From assembly GCF_012516315.1 (NCBI RefSeq), contig NZ_CP051185.1, forward strand, positions 5,337,363-5,401,362: a stretch of DNA of 64,000 bases, in the 5' to 3' direction. The DNA is from Limnospira fusiformis SAG 85.79 (lineage in GTDB: Bacteria > Cyanobacteriota > Cyanobacteriia > Cyanobacteriales > Microcoleaceae). This document shows, piece by piece, positions 53,790 to 64,000 of this stretch; the stretch's first letter is position 1; the number at the start of each line of letters is the position of its first letter. The position numbers were made by a program, and so were the translations under genes. The notes below the pieces were generated by a model that was given only the letters and a program-made list of their open reading frames with translations, made no database searches and was not told where the DNA came from.

Positions 53790-54758
53790 ATGCGTATTGC
53801 TCACAACATCACAGAATTGATTGGTCGTACCCCTTTGGTACAACTGAATCGAATTCCTCAAGCTGAAGGCTGTTTAGCTCAAATTGTGGTTAAACTCGAA
53901 GGGATGAACCCGACAGCCTCAGTTAAAGATCGCATTGGAGCATATATGATCGAAGTTGCGGAACTCGAAGGCTTGATCGCTCCAGGTAAGACTACCCTAG
54001 TTGAACCGACATCAGGAAATACTGGCATTGCGTTGGCTATGACAGCGGCGGCGAAAGGCTATGAGTTAATTTTAACGATGCCTGATAGCATGAGTTTAGA
54101 ACGGCGTTCTATGCTCCGCGCCTATGGAGCTAAATTAGAATTAACCCCCGGTTCCAAAGGGATGAAAGGAGCGATTCAGCGCGCCTATGAACTGGTCGAT
54201 ACGGTTCCCAATACCTATATGTTACAGCAGTTTAACAATTTGGCTAATCCAGAGGTTCACCGCCGCACTACGGCTGAAGAAATTTGGCATGATACGGATG
54301 GACGGGTTGATATTTTAATCGCGGGAGTGGGAACCGGTGGTACAATCACGGGGGCGGCGGATGTGCTTAAACAACGGAAACCACAATTAAAAGCGATCGC
54401 AGTTGAACCCACTAACAGTCCGGTTCTTTCTGGTGGTGAACCTGGACCCCACAAAATTCAGGGTATTGGTGCAGGATTTGTCCCAGAGGTGCTGAAAGTA
54501 GCCCTAATTGATGAGGTAATTACAGTTAGTGATGACGAAGCCTTTAGCTATAGTCGCCGTCTAGCGAGGGAAGAGGGGTTACTATCTGGGATTTCCTCGG
54601 GTGCGGCTTTGTGTGCGGCGATTAAAGTGGCTCAAAGACCAGAAAATCGAGATAAGTTAATTGTGATGATTCAACCGAGTTACGGCGAACGTTACCTCAG
54701 TACCCCGCTATTCCAAGATTTACATGAGGAACAACAAACCCTGCTAATTAATAATTAA
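53790..54758 (+). CDS. cysK: cysteine synthase A
   Basis: A 322-residue PLP enzyme joining O-acetylserine and sulfide to make cysteine. It has the PLP lysine in TASVKDRIG, the substrate loop [10 protein letters not shown], the phosphate-binding [11 protein letters not shown] and a C-terminal serine in [11 protein letters not shown] chose the ATG at 53790 ([19 protein letters not shown]) over one 10 codons upstream because the family begins here. Confidence 0.95.
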   Translation: MRIAHNITELIGRTPLVQLNRIPQAEGCLAQIVVKLEGMNPTASVKDRIGAYMIEVAELEGLIAPGKTTLVEPTSGNTGIALAMTAAAKGYELILTMPDSMSLERRSMLRAYGAKLELTPGSKGMKGAIQRAYELVDTVPNTYMLQQFNNLANPEVHRRTTAEEIWHDTDGRVDILIAGVGTGGTITGAADVLKQRKPQLKAIAVEPTNSPVLSGGEPGPHKIQGIGAGFVPEVLKVALIDEVITVSDDEAFSYSRRLAREEGLLSGISSGAALCAAIKVAQRPENRDKLIVMIQPSYGERYLSTPLFQDLHEEQQTLLINN

Positions 54759-54824
54759 TCAAAGGGCTATATTGTTGGTTGGGGGGAGGGTTGATTATGA
54801 TTGATTCTCCCTCCCCATTCTGGT

Positions 54825-56072
54825 CTAGGAAATCTTGAGCGATCGCATAGCGGATGATCCGAAATGAGTGCTAAAAGCAATATTTAGATTTTCCAGGGAC
54901 TCAACCAGCCAAACAACTTGGGGTCGTTCAAAATTGCCATAATGCGTAAATAACAGAGCGAATCGTTTTGCTAGTTCTCGTTTGGTTTGCCGAGATACCA
55001 GAACAATTTTTAGCATTAAACCCATCACCCTAGTGATACCAAGGTTATTGGTGAGGTCAACTAAGACAAAATGCTGAGGTTTTTGGGCGCTTTCAACTAC
55101 CAAAAAATCGAATAGTCTTTTACAGGTTCCGGCAACTAGACTACTGTTGACCATAACAGAATCATTGTGGGATAGGGTGTCTTTTAGGGTTTGCTCCAGC
55201 CGCCTTTTAAAGTAACGGTTAGCATATTTACCATCCATAGAGTTTGTCAAATACTCATATAGCTCCCCTTTAAAAGCATGATATGAACTAGCCTTACTAC
55301 TCTGTTTCAGAAATAGTTGAGAGGACTCATTATAGGTGTATCCCCCATCTACTTGTCCGGTAAAGTGGTCAATAGCTTGGCTAAGTTTACGATCGCTCAA
55401 TAGGGTAGGATTATGGGGAGGATTTACGCCCAATTCCTGGATGGTAGTTTTTTGTTGATAAGTAATGTATTGATACAAGTCGCGATCGAATTTACGTCCC
55501 GCCGCCTCCTGCATTTTCCGAATTTGCTGACGTTGATCAATTTCACTATGATCGGTCAAAAAACAATGTTCGTACAGATAGGGATAACGAACAATCAAAT
55601 TTTCTAGCTTGGGTTGACAATCTGGTTCGGGTTTGGTGCTATCTTTAAAAGCATTAGCGAGCCGACGTAGTGCGCGATATTCGTCAGTTTGCACAAATTT
55701 GTAGAGTAATCTACGCAAACGATGAGCGGTCCAGGAAGAGGGTAAAGTAGTCGGTTCTATGAGAAGTAGATCAATCAGTTCTGGAATAGCCCACTGTAGA
55801 CGGGACTGCTTCTGCCATTGGTTAACCAAAATATAGCAGCAGCGGTTAATTATAAACGGAAAGCGATCGCGGACTGATTCGGAATCAACAATTCTTTCCA
55901 AGGCTTCCCAAACTTCCGTGACTTGATATTCCTGGTCACCCAAAAACAGACAACGAAAACAAGCAAGCATATCCTGTGGGGATGACACCCCAACCAACTT
56001 TTGCAAGTGGTTGTACAGGAGTTGCTCGTCCAAGGTCGTCTGATGATAGTGGGTGAACCCATAATTCATCAC
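54825..56072 (-). CDS. conserved hypothetical protein, 415 aa
   Basis: A soluble, mostly helical protein with no signal peptide, membrane segment or catalytic motif that I recognise. It is rich in Leu, Arg and Tyr, with HRLRRLLYKFVQTDEYRALR in the middle and RVMGLMLKIVLVSRQTKREL towards the end, and looks like a helical-repeat or scaffold protein. It is probably a cyanobacterium-specific family. It converges on cysK, 66 bases apart. Confidence 0.75.
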   Translation of the reverse strand: MMNYGFTHYHQTTLDEQLLYNHLQKLVGVSSPQDMLACFRCLFLGDQEYQVTEVWEALERIVDSESVRDRFPFIINRCCYILVNQWQKQSRLQWAIPELIDLLLIEPTTLPSSWTAHRLRRLLYKFVQTDEYRALRRLANAFKDSTKPEPDCQPKLENLIVRYPYLYEHCFLTDHSEIDQRQQIRKMQEAAGRKFDRDLYQYITYQQKTTIQELGVNPPHNPTLLSDRKLSQAIDHFTGQVDGGYTYNESSQLFLKQSSKASSYHAFKGELYEYLTNSMDGKYANRYFKRRLEQTLKDTLSHNDSVMVNSSLVAGTCKRLFDFLVVESAQKPQHFVLVDLTNNLGITRVMGLMLKIVLVSRQTKRELAKRFALLFTHYGNFERPQVVWLVESLENLNIAFSTHFGSSAMRSLKIS

Positions 56073-56436
56073 GGTAATTTCTCTATCCTCATCAAGAATT
56101 AATTTTTACCTACCAACAAACACAGCAAACACTGACCCTTGAGACTGCCGCGATCAAAACTGATCAAAACTGATAGGTCTGATCAAATCCTTAAAATATG
56201 TCCCTAAACCCAGCCCATGACGAGAGGAAACCGGGAAAAATGCTATATTATAGATGCGATAGTTTGTTTAGTCTCTATGTCTGTCCTGTGGTACAGGAGT
56301 CAGACAGACACTAAGGTTAAGTATCTAACACCCGTCTACCCACATTCTAGGCAAAACATAACACCAAGTCTATAAAACTTTGGTAAAATTTGCCGGAAGT
56401 TTGTAAAGATTCGGTAAAGGTGTGTGCTAACGGGAA
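56073..56436. other. intergenic region with a hairpin
   Basis: About 364 bases without a gene. At 56278-56306 TGTCTG-TCCTG pairs with CAGGA-GT-CAGACA around a TGGTA loop, a strong stem with no T run after it. It could belong to a small RNA or an mRNA leader. The rest shows no reading frame of note. Confidence 0.4.
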
Positions 56437-57234
56437 TTAATTCTCAAATTTTTCTAAGGTATCGATCGCCTTTTGGTATTTCTCGAAATTACCCAAATCC
56501 AGATATAGGTCTGCGGACTTCTGTAGGTCAAAGATAGCGCCTTGGCGATCGCCAATTTGGTAGCGACTGATGGCTCGGTTATAATAAGGTTCCGGGTCTG
56601 ATGGGTTGATATCAATAGCTTTGTTATAGTCATCAATAGCCCTTTCACGATCGCCAATGCGATAGCGAGCATTCCCGCGCTTAAAATAGGGTGCTGGGTT
56701 TCTGGGGTTAAGGCGGATCGCCTCAGTAAAATCATTAATCCCGGTTTGATAATCTTTAAGATTTTCGGAATAAATTAATCCCCGCAGGTAGAAAGCCCGA
56801 TCATGAGAGGGGTCGAGGCTGATCACCTGGGTAACATCATCAATAGCCGGCCAGTATTGTTGAACTTTGACACGGGCAATGGCACGATTATAGTAGGCAT
56901 CAACATATTCAGGATTAATGCGGATAGCTTGGGTAAAATCAGCGATCGCCTCAGTCAAGTTATTGCCGATCCTAAACCTTACCACTCCCCGGTTATAGTA
57001 AGCGAGGGCATGGTTACGGTTGAGGCGAATAGCTTGGGTAAAATCAGCGATCGCCCCTTGTTTATCTCCCCGTTGGTAGCGTGCTACACCGCGCTCAAAA
57101 AACTCTGTAGCAGTGATTTGACTAACAACCTCTTGAGAAGACCGGGCTACCACAGAGGGGGGAACTGCCTGAGTTAAAACTATAGTTGTCAATACAACAA
57201 CAGACTTGCACAGGGCGATCGCATTAGTAGGCAT
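56437..57234 (-). CDS. exported TPR-repeat protein
   Basis: A 265-residue protein with a signal-like N-terminus (SVVVLTTIVLTQAVPPSVVA) and about six tetratricopeptide repeats, for example FTQAIRLNRNHALAYYNRGV and YNKAIDINPSDPEPYYNRAI, ending in a shorter helix pair. TPR arrays bind partner proteins; location is likely periplasmic. No operon partner. Confidence 0.88.
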   Translation of the reverse strand: MPTNAIALCKSVVVLTTIVLTQAVPPSVVARSSQEVVSQITATEFFERGVARYQRGDKQGAIADFTQAIRLNRNHALAYYNRGVVRFRIGNNLTEAIADFTQAIRINPEYVDAYYNRAIARVKVQQYWPAIDDVTQVISLDPSHDRAFYLRGLIYSENLKDYQTGINDFTEAIRLNPRNPAPYFKRGNARYRIGDRERAIDDYNKAIDINPSDPEPYYNRAISRYQIGDRQGAIFDLQKSADLYLDLGNFEKYQKAIDTLEKFEN

Positions 57235-57422
57235 AAGAACTTTATTTCTGAAATCCTGATTAAGACCATCTCAAGCTAGCAACATGATGGCATAAGTCCA
57301 GTGAAGTTGGCGCTTAATATTGTAGCGGATACGGACTGATTAAGTTACTAGGGGCTATCGGCACGCTAGGCTGTGGGATTTCACGCCTCACTATAGAACC
57401 GATAGCCTGAGCTGGTTTGGGC

Positions 57423-57560
57423 TTATCGGAAACCGACAGCAGCTTGCCACACAAAAGCCAACAGCAGGAAAAAGACGGGAATAACGGGCAAAATATCAAC
57501 AACGGGGCTAAAAATCGAGTAGGCTTCTGGCAATTTTGCCAATAGCAGTGCTGCTTCCAT
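57423..57560 (-). CDS. psbK: photosystem II reaction centre protein K
   Basis: A 45-codon gene reading [20 protein letters not shown] then [20 protein letters not shown] and AVGFR. It has a short lumenal presequence, a mature part beginning at about KLPEAY, and one membrane helix. This is PsbK, a small subunit near CP43. It lies 102 bases downstream of tgt on the same strand, a pairing also seen in other cyanobacteria (from memory). Confidence 0.95.
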   Translation of the reverse strand: MEAALLLAKLPEAYSIFSPVVDILPVIPVFFLLLAFVWQAAVGFR

Positions 57561-57661
57561 GAATCAATTAACCTCTTACTAAAATATGGCTTACAGAATT
57601 TTAACAAATCTTTGCGACAATTCTCATTTTAGCGATGATTTGTCAGTTTATCGGGCTAGGG

Positions 57662-58783
<1,122 letters not shown>

Positions 58784-58819
58784 CTACAAAACTGAGAAAA
58801 TCAGATCAATTGATGACAA

Positions 58820-59269
58820 TTAAAAGGGGCAATCATCATCATCAATGGGGGTATCCCAGTTATTTGATAGGACTTGATCCATGACTGCATCAAAGGCGGC
58901 GGCTTGTAAGTTCCTGGTCGCCTGGTCTTCTAAAGGATTAGACATAGGAACTAATCGCAGTAGTCGCCCATCTTGCACTAAGTCGAAATAGGTTTCATTA
59001 TCGGAGGATTGTTTCAGTTCCAGATAATCAAAACTGTAAACATTCAAATACAAAGCATGGTTAGCAATGAGAGTAGCCTGCTGTTGATCCGCAAACACTT
59101 CCAGGATCTGACCTTCGCCTTGGCTTTTTACCTGGTTGTCTTGGATATGTATATAACGAACCCGACCGAGGTCAACCAGCAACTTCTGCATATCGCGCTT
59201 GTTAACAACGATTCCGGTATCGATAATACATGGAGCAGACACCCTGCAATTTAATTGATCGTAACTCAT
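58820..59269 (-). CDS. conserved hypothetical protein, 149 aa
   Basis: A small acidic protein with a beta-rich look (alternating hydrophobics in RVRYIHIQDNQ and LYLNVYSFDYLELKQ) and an Asp-rich C-terminus (PIDDDDCPF). No catalytic motif is visible. It lies 45 bases upstream of tgt on the same strand and may be co-transcribed. Function unknown. Confidence 0.75.
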   Translation of the reverse strand: MSYDQLNCRVSAPCIIDTGIVVNKRDMQKLLVDLGRVRYIHIQDNQVKSQGEGQILEVFADQQQATLIANHALYLNVYSFDYLELKQSSDNETYFDLVQDGRLLRLVPMSNPLEDQATRNLQAAAFDAVMDQVLSNNWDTPIDDDDCPF

Positions 59270-59780
59270 AGAGCAAAAGCCTCTAGTTTTATAGTTTCTC
59301 CTAAACCAAAATCGCCACCTGGCACCTTTACCTAGTTAAGCCGATAGTTATAAGGTCAGTTTCACGCAGAGAGTTTAGGACAATTTAGCACCCTAGGTAT
59401 GACAGATTTTTTGCCTGAACCTTTGACCGTATAAGGCTTAACGAAGCAAGTTTTGAGAAAAACAGAGTAATTTTACTACTTCTATTGTCTCGCCACTTGC
59501 ATTCTTCTCAAAAATCTACCCATAACCCGGTAGCTGAGATTATATTTCAGCCTGTCGGTGTTGGATATCTAACTTTATACACAATTGTAGCAAAGGTAGG
59601 ACTGTGAAAGTCGATCTGATCAGATTTTCTTGATGTTTCTTGACTTTTGACTTTCCATAGCCAGGATGAACTATCTTGGCGGTATTAGAGTATATGTTTA
59701 GACCCCAACAGGTTTGATCTCAATTGTGGCACAACCTAAGAAATATTATAGAGCTATGGCAAAATTGAAGTTTAAGTTTT
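59270..59780. other. 511-base intergenic region
   Basis: Between two divergent genes. I see no convincing small reading frame, tRNA or strong terminator. The base composition is more A+T-rich than the flanks, and it should hold the promoters of cobS and of the gene at 58820-59269. Confidence 0.4.
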
Positions 59781-60581
59781 ATGAGTTTTGAGACAGTCTG
59801 GCGATCGCTGATTAGGTATATGGTACAGCTACGAGCGGCTTTAGCTGCTGCTGTGGCTTTCTATACCTGCTTACCTATTCCTCCGTCTTGGACGTTAGAG
59901 TTTCGGGGAATTGCTAGACTCGCCCCGGTAATGGGGTTAATGATTGGGGGATTGTTAGGGCTGGCTGACATGGGTTTGCAGTTGCTAGGCTGTCCGGTCT
60001 TAACGCGCTCGGCTTTGGTGGTGGTAGGTTGGATTGGGATTACTGGGGGACTGCATTTAGATGGGGCGATGGATACTGCTGATGGGTTGGCTGCGGGTGA
60101 CCCCCAGCGACGCTTAGAGGTGATGGCTGATAGTTTGACGGGAGCTTTTGGGGCGATCGCCGCCGTAGCTATTTTACTGCTGAAAACCGCCGCCCTCGCT
60201 GATTTAGACCGCACACGCTGGTTAATTTTGATGGGGGTGGCTGCTTGGGGACGCTGGGGACAGTTAGTAGCGATCGCTCGTTATCCTTATCTGAAGGCAC
60301 AAGGAAAGGGAGCATTTCACAAAGATTTAACCTATTCGCCGTTAGATTTACTCCCTGGGGTTGTGCTACTTTCCGGGTTGAGTGGGTTACAGATTTGGTT
60401 AGAACCCGGACGCTGGCTGGTGGCTGTGGGTTTACTGCTTGGGGGAAGTGCGATCGCTATTCTGACCGGAACCTGGTTAAACTACCGTTTAGGTGGGCAT
60501 ACCGGAGACACCTATGGGGCTGTAGTTGAGTGGACAGAAGCCCTATTATTATGTTTACTGGTAGCCCTAGAGGGAGAATGA
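59781..60581 (+). CDS. cobS: adenosylcobinamide-GDP ribazoletransferase (cobalamin synthase)
   Basis: A 266-residue membrane enzyme that joins adenosylcobinamide-GDP with alpha-ribazole in the last steps of (pseudo)cobalamin synthesis. The family motif is [20 protein letters not shown] with the metal-binding acidic residues; about six hydrophobic helices follow, and [19 protein letters not shown] near the end is typical. No other cob gene is adjacent. Confidence 0.94.
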   Translation: MSFETVWRSLIRYMVQLRAALAAAVAFYTCLPIPPSWTLEFRGIARLAPVMGLMIGGLLGLADMGLQLLGCPVLTRSALVVVGWIGITGGLHLDGAMDTADGLAAGDPQRRLEVMADSLTGAFGAIAAVAILLLKTAALADLDRTRWLILMGVAAWGRWGQLVAIARYPYLKAQGKGAFHKDLTYSPLDLLPGVVLLSGLSGLQIWLEPGRWLVAVGLLLGGSAIAILTGTWLNYRLGGHTGDTYGAVVEWTEALLLCLLVALEGE

Positions 60582-60591
60582 CCAAGGGGGA

Positions 60592-61839
60592 TTATTTTTT
60601 GGGTTCTACCCAAACTTTTATCCCCTCAACTCGTAAAGATTGCCCACGAGTACCACAATATTGACCATTACTACAAACCGGAACATCTCCCTTATTTTGA
60701 ATATGGGCATTATAGAAAACATCATATTTCGGGGCTTCTGGTCCAGCCAGCTTAATCGCAAACCCTTCTATTTGGCGATTTTGTCCCGGTTCTCCCACCA
60801 TTTGACCGTTGGAGGCTGTGGGACTATCACCAACTTGAGCAATATGAGCCATGTATTGTATATCCAAACCGGGAATGGGAGGATTAATCGCCATTTGGAA
60901 AGCCTCCAAGCGGCGACCTTGACCCTTAGTTCCAGCATATTCCCCGCCGCCAAAATCGCGATCGCCTAATCCCTGTAAATGCACTCTCACACGCAGCCCC
61001 ACAGTTCCCGGTTTAACTTCCGGTTTCCCCGTAGGCTGACCGACAATGGCAGTATTGCCGAACACAATATTTTGGCCATCAATAGTTAAAGGTTGCGGGT
61101 TAATTTCCACACTGGGAACAATAATCACATCACTGGGGGCCTTCGTGGTGGTAGGTTCTTCTAGGATGACAATATCTGGGTTAGCCGTGGGACGTTCAAC
61201 TGCTGTCACATTCAATGGCGGTTGAGTCGTAGTTGACCCCCCCGACTGACTGACAATTTTTCCTCTGGAAATAGCTACCCCCAAAGATTTACCAAAAGTA
61301 TTGTCGAGAATTTCTGCCGATTTTGCCCACTGTTCATCATTGAGTTGGTCTCCGCTATTCACCAAGTTTAGTAGAATGTTGAGGGGGTGCTGTCCGGTCA
61401 CCAATGCTTTTAGCTGTGGGTCTGATTTCAGATCAGCTTGGGAAATGTGCTGTTTGAGTTGTTGGGCTTGTTTGTGGGCTTGTTGTAGGGGTGCAAAGTC
61501 TTTCTGTTCGCTGTGGGTCAGCCGGAGAATTTGCTCTAGCAAGGATAAAACCTGCTGAGGAATGGCTCCCTCATCTGTAGCTGGGGCTACTTTTTGGTAT
61601 AACTGCTGTAAATCTACCAGGGATCTCGCGACTACGGCGGTGGTTTGTCCCCGGTTTTGTAGTTTTTGTTGGAAATTGGCGAAATCACGGTTATAGTTAA
61701 TCAACCCTTGCAGTAACTGCTCACTGATGGGAGTGCCTGAGTCTTTCAGGGCTTTTGCTGCTTGTTCTAATGCCTGTCCTAGTTTAGGGTAGCGATCGCC
61801 TAAACTGTTTAGATGTTGTTGTAGGTCGTCTGTTGCCAT
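60592..61839 (-). CDS. hypothetical protein with C-terminal ChW-like repeats
   Basis: About 415 residues. The start at 61839 was chosen because GGAGGGG lies 5 bases upstream; a longer frame begins at 61908. The N-terminal half is helical. A Pro/Thr-rich linker leads to two or three repeats of about 50 residues, such as VFYNAHIQNKGDVPVCSNGQ then YCGTRGQSLRVEGIKV, which match the clostridial hydrophobic-W (ChW) repeat pattern but have Gly-Asp where the tryptophan normally sits. No signal peptide is visible. Role unknown. Confidence 0.7.
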   Translation of the reverse strand: MATDDLQQHLNSLGDRYPKLGQALEQAAKALKDSGTPISEQLLQGLINYNRDFANFQQKLQNRGQTTAVVARSLVDLQQLYQKVAPATDEGAIPQQVLSLLEQILRLTHSEQKDFAPLQQAHKQAQQLKQHISQADLKSDPQLKALVTGQHPLNILLNLVNSGDQLNDEQWAKSAEILDNTFGKSLGVAISRGKIVSQSGGSTTTQPPLNVTAVERPTANPDIVILEEPTTTKAPSDVIIVPSVEINPQPLTIDGQNIVFGNTAIVGQPTGKPEVKPGTVGLRVRVHLQGLGDRDFGGGEYAGTKGQGRRLEAFQMAINPPIPGLDIQYMAHIAQVGDSPTASNGQMVGEPGQNRQIEGFAIKLAGPEAPKYDVFYNAHIQNKGDVPVCSNGQYCGTRGQSLRVEGIKVWVEPKK

Positions 61840-61955
61840 CATTTCCCCTCCATTACTGATCAGATCATCCCTCGGCTCATCATAAATTATGGCGATCCAG
61901 GCAGGCAAGAGGTTGGGGAAAACTCAACCCTGTACATACAACTAGACCTATAATC

Positions 61956-62024
61956 ATGGATACCCGTGATCTGGCTCACCTAGTCAGTGGAGATTTAGAT
62001 CAGATGCTGATCAGCCGCAAATAG
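61956..62024 (+). pseudogene. 5' part of a gene interrupted by the group II intron
   Basis: An ATG at 61956 opens 22 codons (MDTRDLAHLVSGDLDQMLIS, then RK) and stops just where the intron's 3' end begins on the other strand. I read it as the start of a chromosomal gene cut by the intron insertion; the remainder would be beyond the window. A chance frame is possible. Confidence 0.4.
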
Positions 62025-62065
62025 TAGGGGTCGAGAATGGAGTCGCCTCCATCCCCTCCCATTCA

Positions 62066-62099
62066 AAACCGGACGTGAGACTTTCACCTCATCCGGCTC
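62066..62099 (-). ncRNA. group II intron domain V
   Basis: A 34-base hairpin starting GAGCCGGATGAGGTGAAAG and closing with CTCACGTCCGGTT. It has the GAAA tetraloop and the AGC triad at the 5' base, the catalytic core shared by all group II introns. Confidence 0.9.
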
Positions 62100-63911
62100 C
62101 TAGTCTGACTGTTCCATTGTTAAGGATACAGCATTGGCGTTGTCTAACGCCGTTTTATCATCGTGACAGTGGCGGTGTAATAGTTGAAGATTCTTATATT
62201 CATCCTTTCCACCTTGGCTTCGAGGTATAATGTGGTCTACTTCAACTAAATCCGATGGTGCGAAATACTGTCCACACCAGGTACACCTACCCTTTTGCTT
62301 TTTGAGTAGTTTTGCTACCCTGTTTGACGTTTCGATTGCTTGTCCTTTCCTGGTTGCCCAGTAAGTCCAATTTCCGTCGTATGGTGTTGCGTCAGGGCGT
62401 ATTAGGGTGTGTCTGACAATCGGAGTCCAATTATGTTTCCATAATTGGTATCCATCCTTAGTCTTGAATAACCAATTTTCATGTCTTTCTTTCCCGTTGC
62501 TAAGTTTAACCGTTCCTTTGTGGAAGTAGTTTCCTAGCTTTTCGTGACTTGCCTTTCCGCATCTTGATGTTGTCCATGCCCGTAGCATTTGCCAGACTAT
62601 GTGGTCTAGTTTGCCGAAGGTCTCTGATGAGACGACCCCTGAATAGTAATTTGACCATCCCTTTATGATTGGGTTTAGTTTGCTAATCAGAGCTGATTGA
62701 GGTGCTGTTTTATGTTGTTTGATTACACCTTTTATCGCTTCTGTATGGGCTTTAACTGCTTTTTTACTGGGTTTGATGTGGGTTTTGAGACCCAACATTT
62801 TATGTGGGGTTTTGTTAAATAGGAAGCCTCCTTTTCTTCTTCCCCCACTTTTTCCAGATTTATATTTTCCTATTGGATATTGCCTGATATTGAATCCTAG
62901 AAAATCAAATCCTGGTTCTTCTGTTTTGCCGTTATACTCAATAGGATTGAGTGTATGGCAAATTCGAGTCTTTTCGGGTTTAATTTCTAGTCCTATAGGT
63001 TTTAACCATTCGGATATTGCAGTCTTACACTGTTCAATGATTTTTAGGTCTTTGGATATGACCACAAAATCATCGGCGTATCTTATGAGGTTTACCTGAA
63101 AGGTTGTTCCTTTATTTGGATACATTGTTTTTATGAGCCTAACCATCCCATCCAGTGCGATGTTGGCTAGGAGTGGACTTATTACCCCTCCTTGGGGTGT
63201 CCCTGCTTCTGTATCCTCGAATACACCGTTATCTAGCACGCCTGCTTTGAGCCATGATTTCAGGTCTCTTTTTAGACTGCTTGGACAATGAATTTTGGAC
63301 AGAAGGTAATCATGGTTTATTCGGTCAAAACATTTAGCTATATCTGCATCCAGAACGTAATAACCTCCTTTGTTGATACTCTGAAAGATTCTGGATATTG
63401 CATCATGGGCAGACCTGCCTGGTCTAAACCCGTAGCTAGTGTCTTCAAATCTCGATTCCCATTTAGGTTCGAGAGCCGACTTAACCAAGGCTTGCCTCGC
63501 TCTATCTTGGATTGTGGGTATTCCTAGAGGGCGTTTTTCATCCCTACCAGGTTTTGGAATCCACACCCTTCGCAGTGGTTTTACTTTGAGATTTCCTTTA
63601 ATGTTCTCAGCAAGTTTAAACCTTTGCCTTGGTGAGATTGCTCTCATTCCATCGACTCCAGCCGTTTTCTTGCCTTGATTATCTTGGGTCACTCGCCGTA
63701 CTGCTAGTAGACGGGCATAATATGATTTGCACAATAGACGTTGCAACCTTCTCGCTTTTGCGTCCTGTCCCGATTTAGCTGCTTGAAATATCCTCTTTTG
63801 GAGCTTAAAAACTTTCCTCTGAACTTTCGCCCAGGGAATTTGTTTCCATACATTCGTAGTCTTGATTGGTTTTGATTTCTCAAAACCTTTCTTTAAACTC
63901 GCTTTCGTCAT
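62100..63911 (-). CDS. ltrA: group II intron reverse transcriptase/maturase with HNH endonuclease
   Basis: A 603-residue intron-encoded protein. An N-terminal RT-0 region, then RT motifs with WIPKPGRDEKRPLGIPTIQD, GFRPGRSAHDAI, GTPQGGVISPLLANIAL and the catalytic YADD at 278-281 are intact. The maturase (X) domain around 400-480 is followed by an HNH domain with CTWCGQYFAPSDLVEVDHII, then CHDDKT. All catalytic residues appear present, so the intron may be mobile. The stop codon adjoins domain V. Confidence 0.95.
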   Translation of the reverse strand: MTKASLKKGFEKSKPIKTTNVWKQIPWAKVQRKVFKLQKRIFQAAKSGQDAKARRLQRLLCKSYYARLLAVRRVTQDNQGKKTAGVDGMRAISPRQRFKLAENIKGNLKVKPLRRVWIPKPGRDEKRPLGIPTIQDRARQALVKSALEPKWESRFEDTSYGFRPGRSAHDAISRIFQSINKGGYYVLDADIAKCFDRINHDYLLSKIHCPSSLKRDLKSWLKAGVLDNGVFEDTEAGTPQGGVISPLLANIALDGMVRLIKTMYPNKGTTFQVNLIRYADDFVVISKDLKIIEQCKTAISEWLKPIGLEIKPEKTRICHTLNPIEYNGKTEEPGFDFLGFNIRQYPIGKYKSGKSGGRRKGGFLFNKTPHKMLGLKTHIKPSKKAVKAHTEAIKGVIKQHKTAPQSALISKLNPIIKGWSNYYSGVVSSETFGKLDHIVWQMLRAWTTSRCGKASHEKLGNYFHKGTVKLSNGKERHENWLFKTKDGYQLWKHNWTPIVRHTLIRPDATPYDGNWTYWATRKGQAIETSNRVAKLLKKQKGRCTWCGQYFAPSDLVEVDHIIPRSQGGKDEYKNLQLLHRHCHDDKTALDNANAVSLTMEQSD

Positions 63912-64000
63912 AGTAACTCCTACTAGACTCTATTCTTTACAATCAAACCGTGACCCGTTAGCATATCCCTACCATTACAGTTGGGCGTTGGCTTCTGGTC

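Larger units (their letters stand above)
62022..64000 (-). mobile_element. group II intron (3' part; 5' end outside window)
   Basis: Read leftward: maturase gene, domain V immediately after its stop, a domain VI-like stem, and a 3' end near 62022-62026 in CTCGACCCCTAC. Domain I upstream of the maturase would need several hundred bases more than the 89 left, so the 5' end is beyond 64000. Group II introns move by reverse splicing and target-primed reverse transcription. Confidence 0.85.

Overview
The window reads as chromosome from a filamentous, non-heterocystous cyanobacterium, most likely an Arthrospira/Limnospira relative (inference). It has dense GCGATCGC (HIP1-type) octamers, three psbA genes, psbK next to tgt, Uma2-family genes in bulk, a PEP-CTERM surface protein, a cobS gene and a cyanobacterial-style group II intron maturase. 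No rRNA or tRNA gene was recognised by eye.

Positions 1-13,000 carry a duplicated antitoxin/PIN-toxin module (the left toxin runs off the edge), an orphan sugar-type ABC ATPase, an HD hydrolase, and a dTMP-supply cluster: thyX interrupted by an intein at its signature serine, then dut and a dCMP deaminase. A vWA lipoprotein, a two-gene TOPRIM plus ABC-ATPase pair that resembles PARIS/OLD-type phage defence, a sodium:solute symporter and an exosortase-dependent surface protein follow.

Positions 13,300-22,900 hold gcvT and then a nitrogen-oxide cluster. The genes norB (quinol NO reductase), glbN (truncated haemoglobin) and a Crp/Fnr regulator look intact, and an exact TTGAC-N4-GTCAA site precedes norB. 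A complete set of respiratory nitrate-reductase genes (narH, narJ, narI, a narK start, a membrane cytochrome c and narG) is present only as pseudogenes. A respiratory nitrate-reduction pathway seems to have been held and is now being lost, while NO detoxification is kept.

Positions 25,400-51,700 are a mosaic built from three near-identical psbA genes, all encoding the Glu130 form of D1. Between them lie 14 tandem copies of one Uma2-family gene on the opposite strand (2 copies before psbA-2, 12 before psbA-3). The copies differ mainly in a C-terminal coiled coil whose length changes only in whole heptads: protein lengths are 246 + 7n, every n from 0 to 9 is represented, and the one off-ladder copy carries an extra residue. 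Two cargo blocks sit between the psbA/Uma2 units: a STAND ATPase with unknown secreted and membrane proteins, and a HEPN-like gene coupled to an 874-residue BolA-like/MinD-like/P-loop fusion. The second block is the best candidate here for an undescribed conflict or stress system, and the heptad ladder is the most unusual genomic structure.

Positions 51,700-62,000 are housekeeping: an oxidoreductase, rnc, cysK, TPR protein, psbK (45 codons), tgt, cobS and conserved unknowns. The right edge is a group II intron, transcribed leftward and inserted antisense into a small rightward reading frame; its 5' end lies beyond the window.
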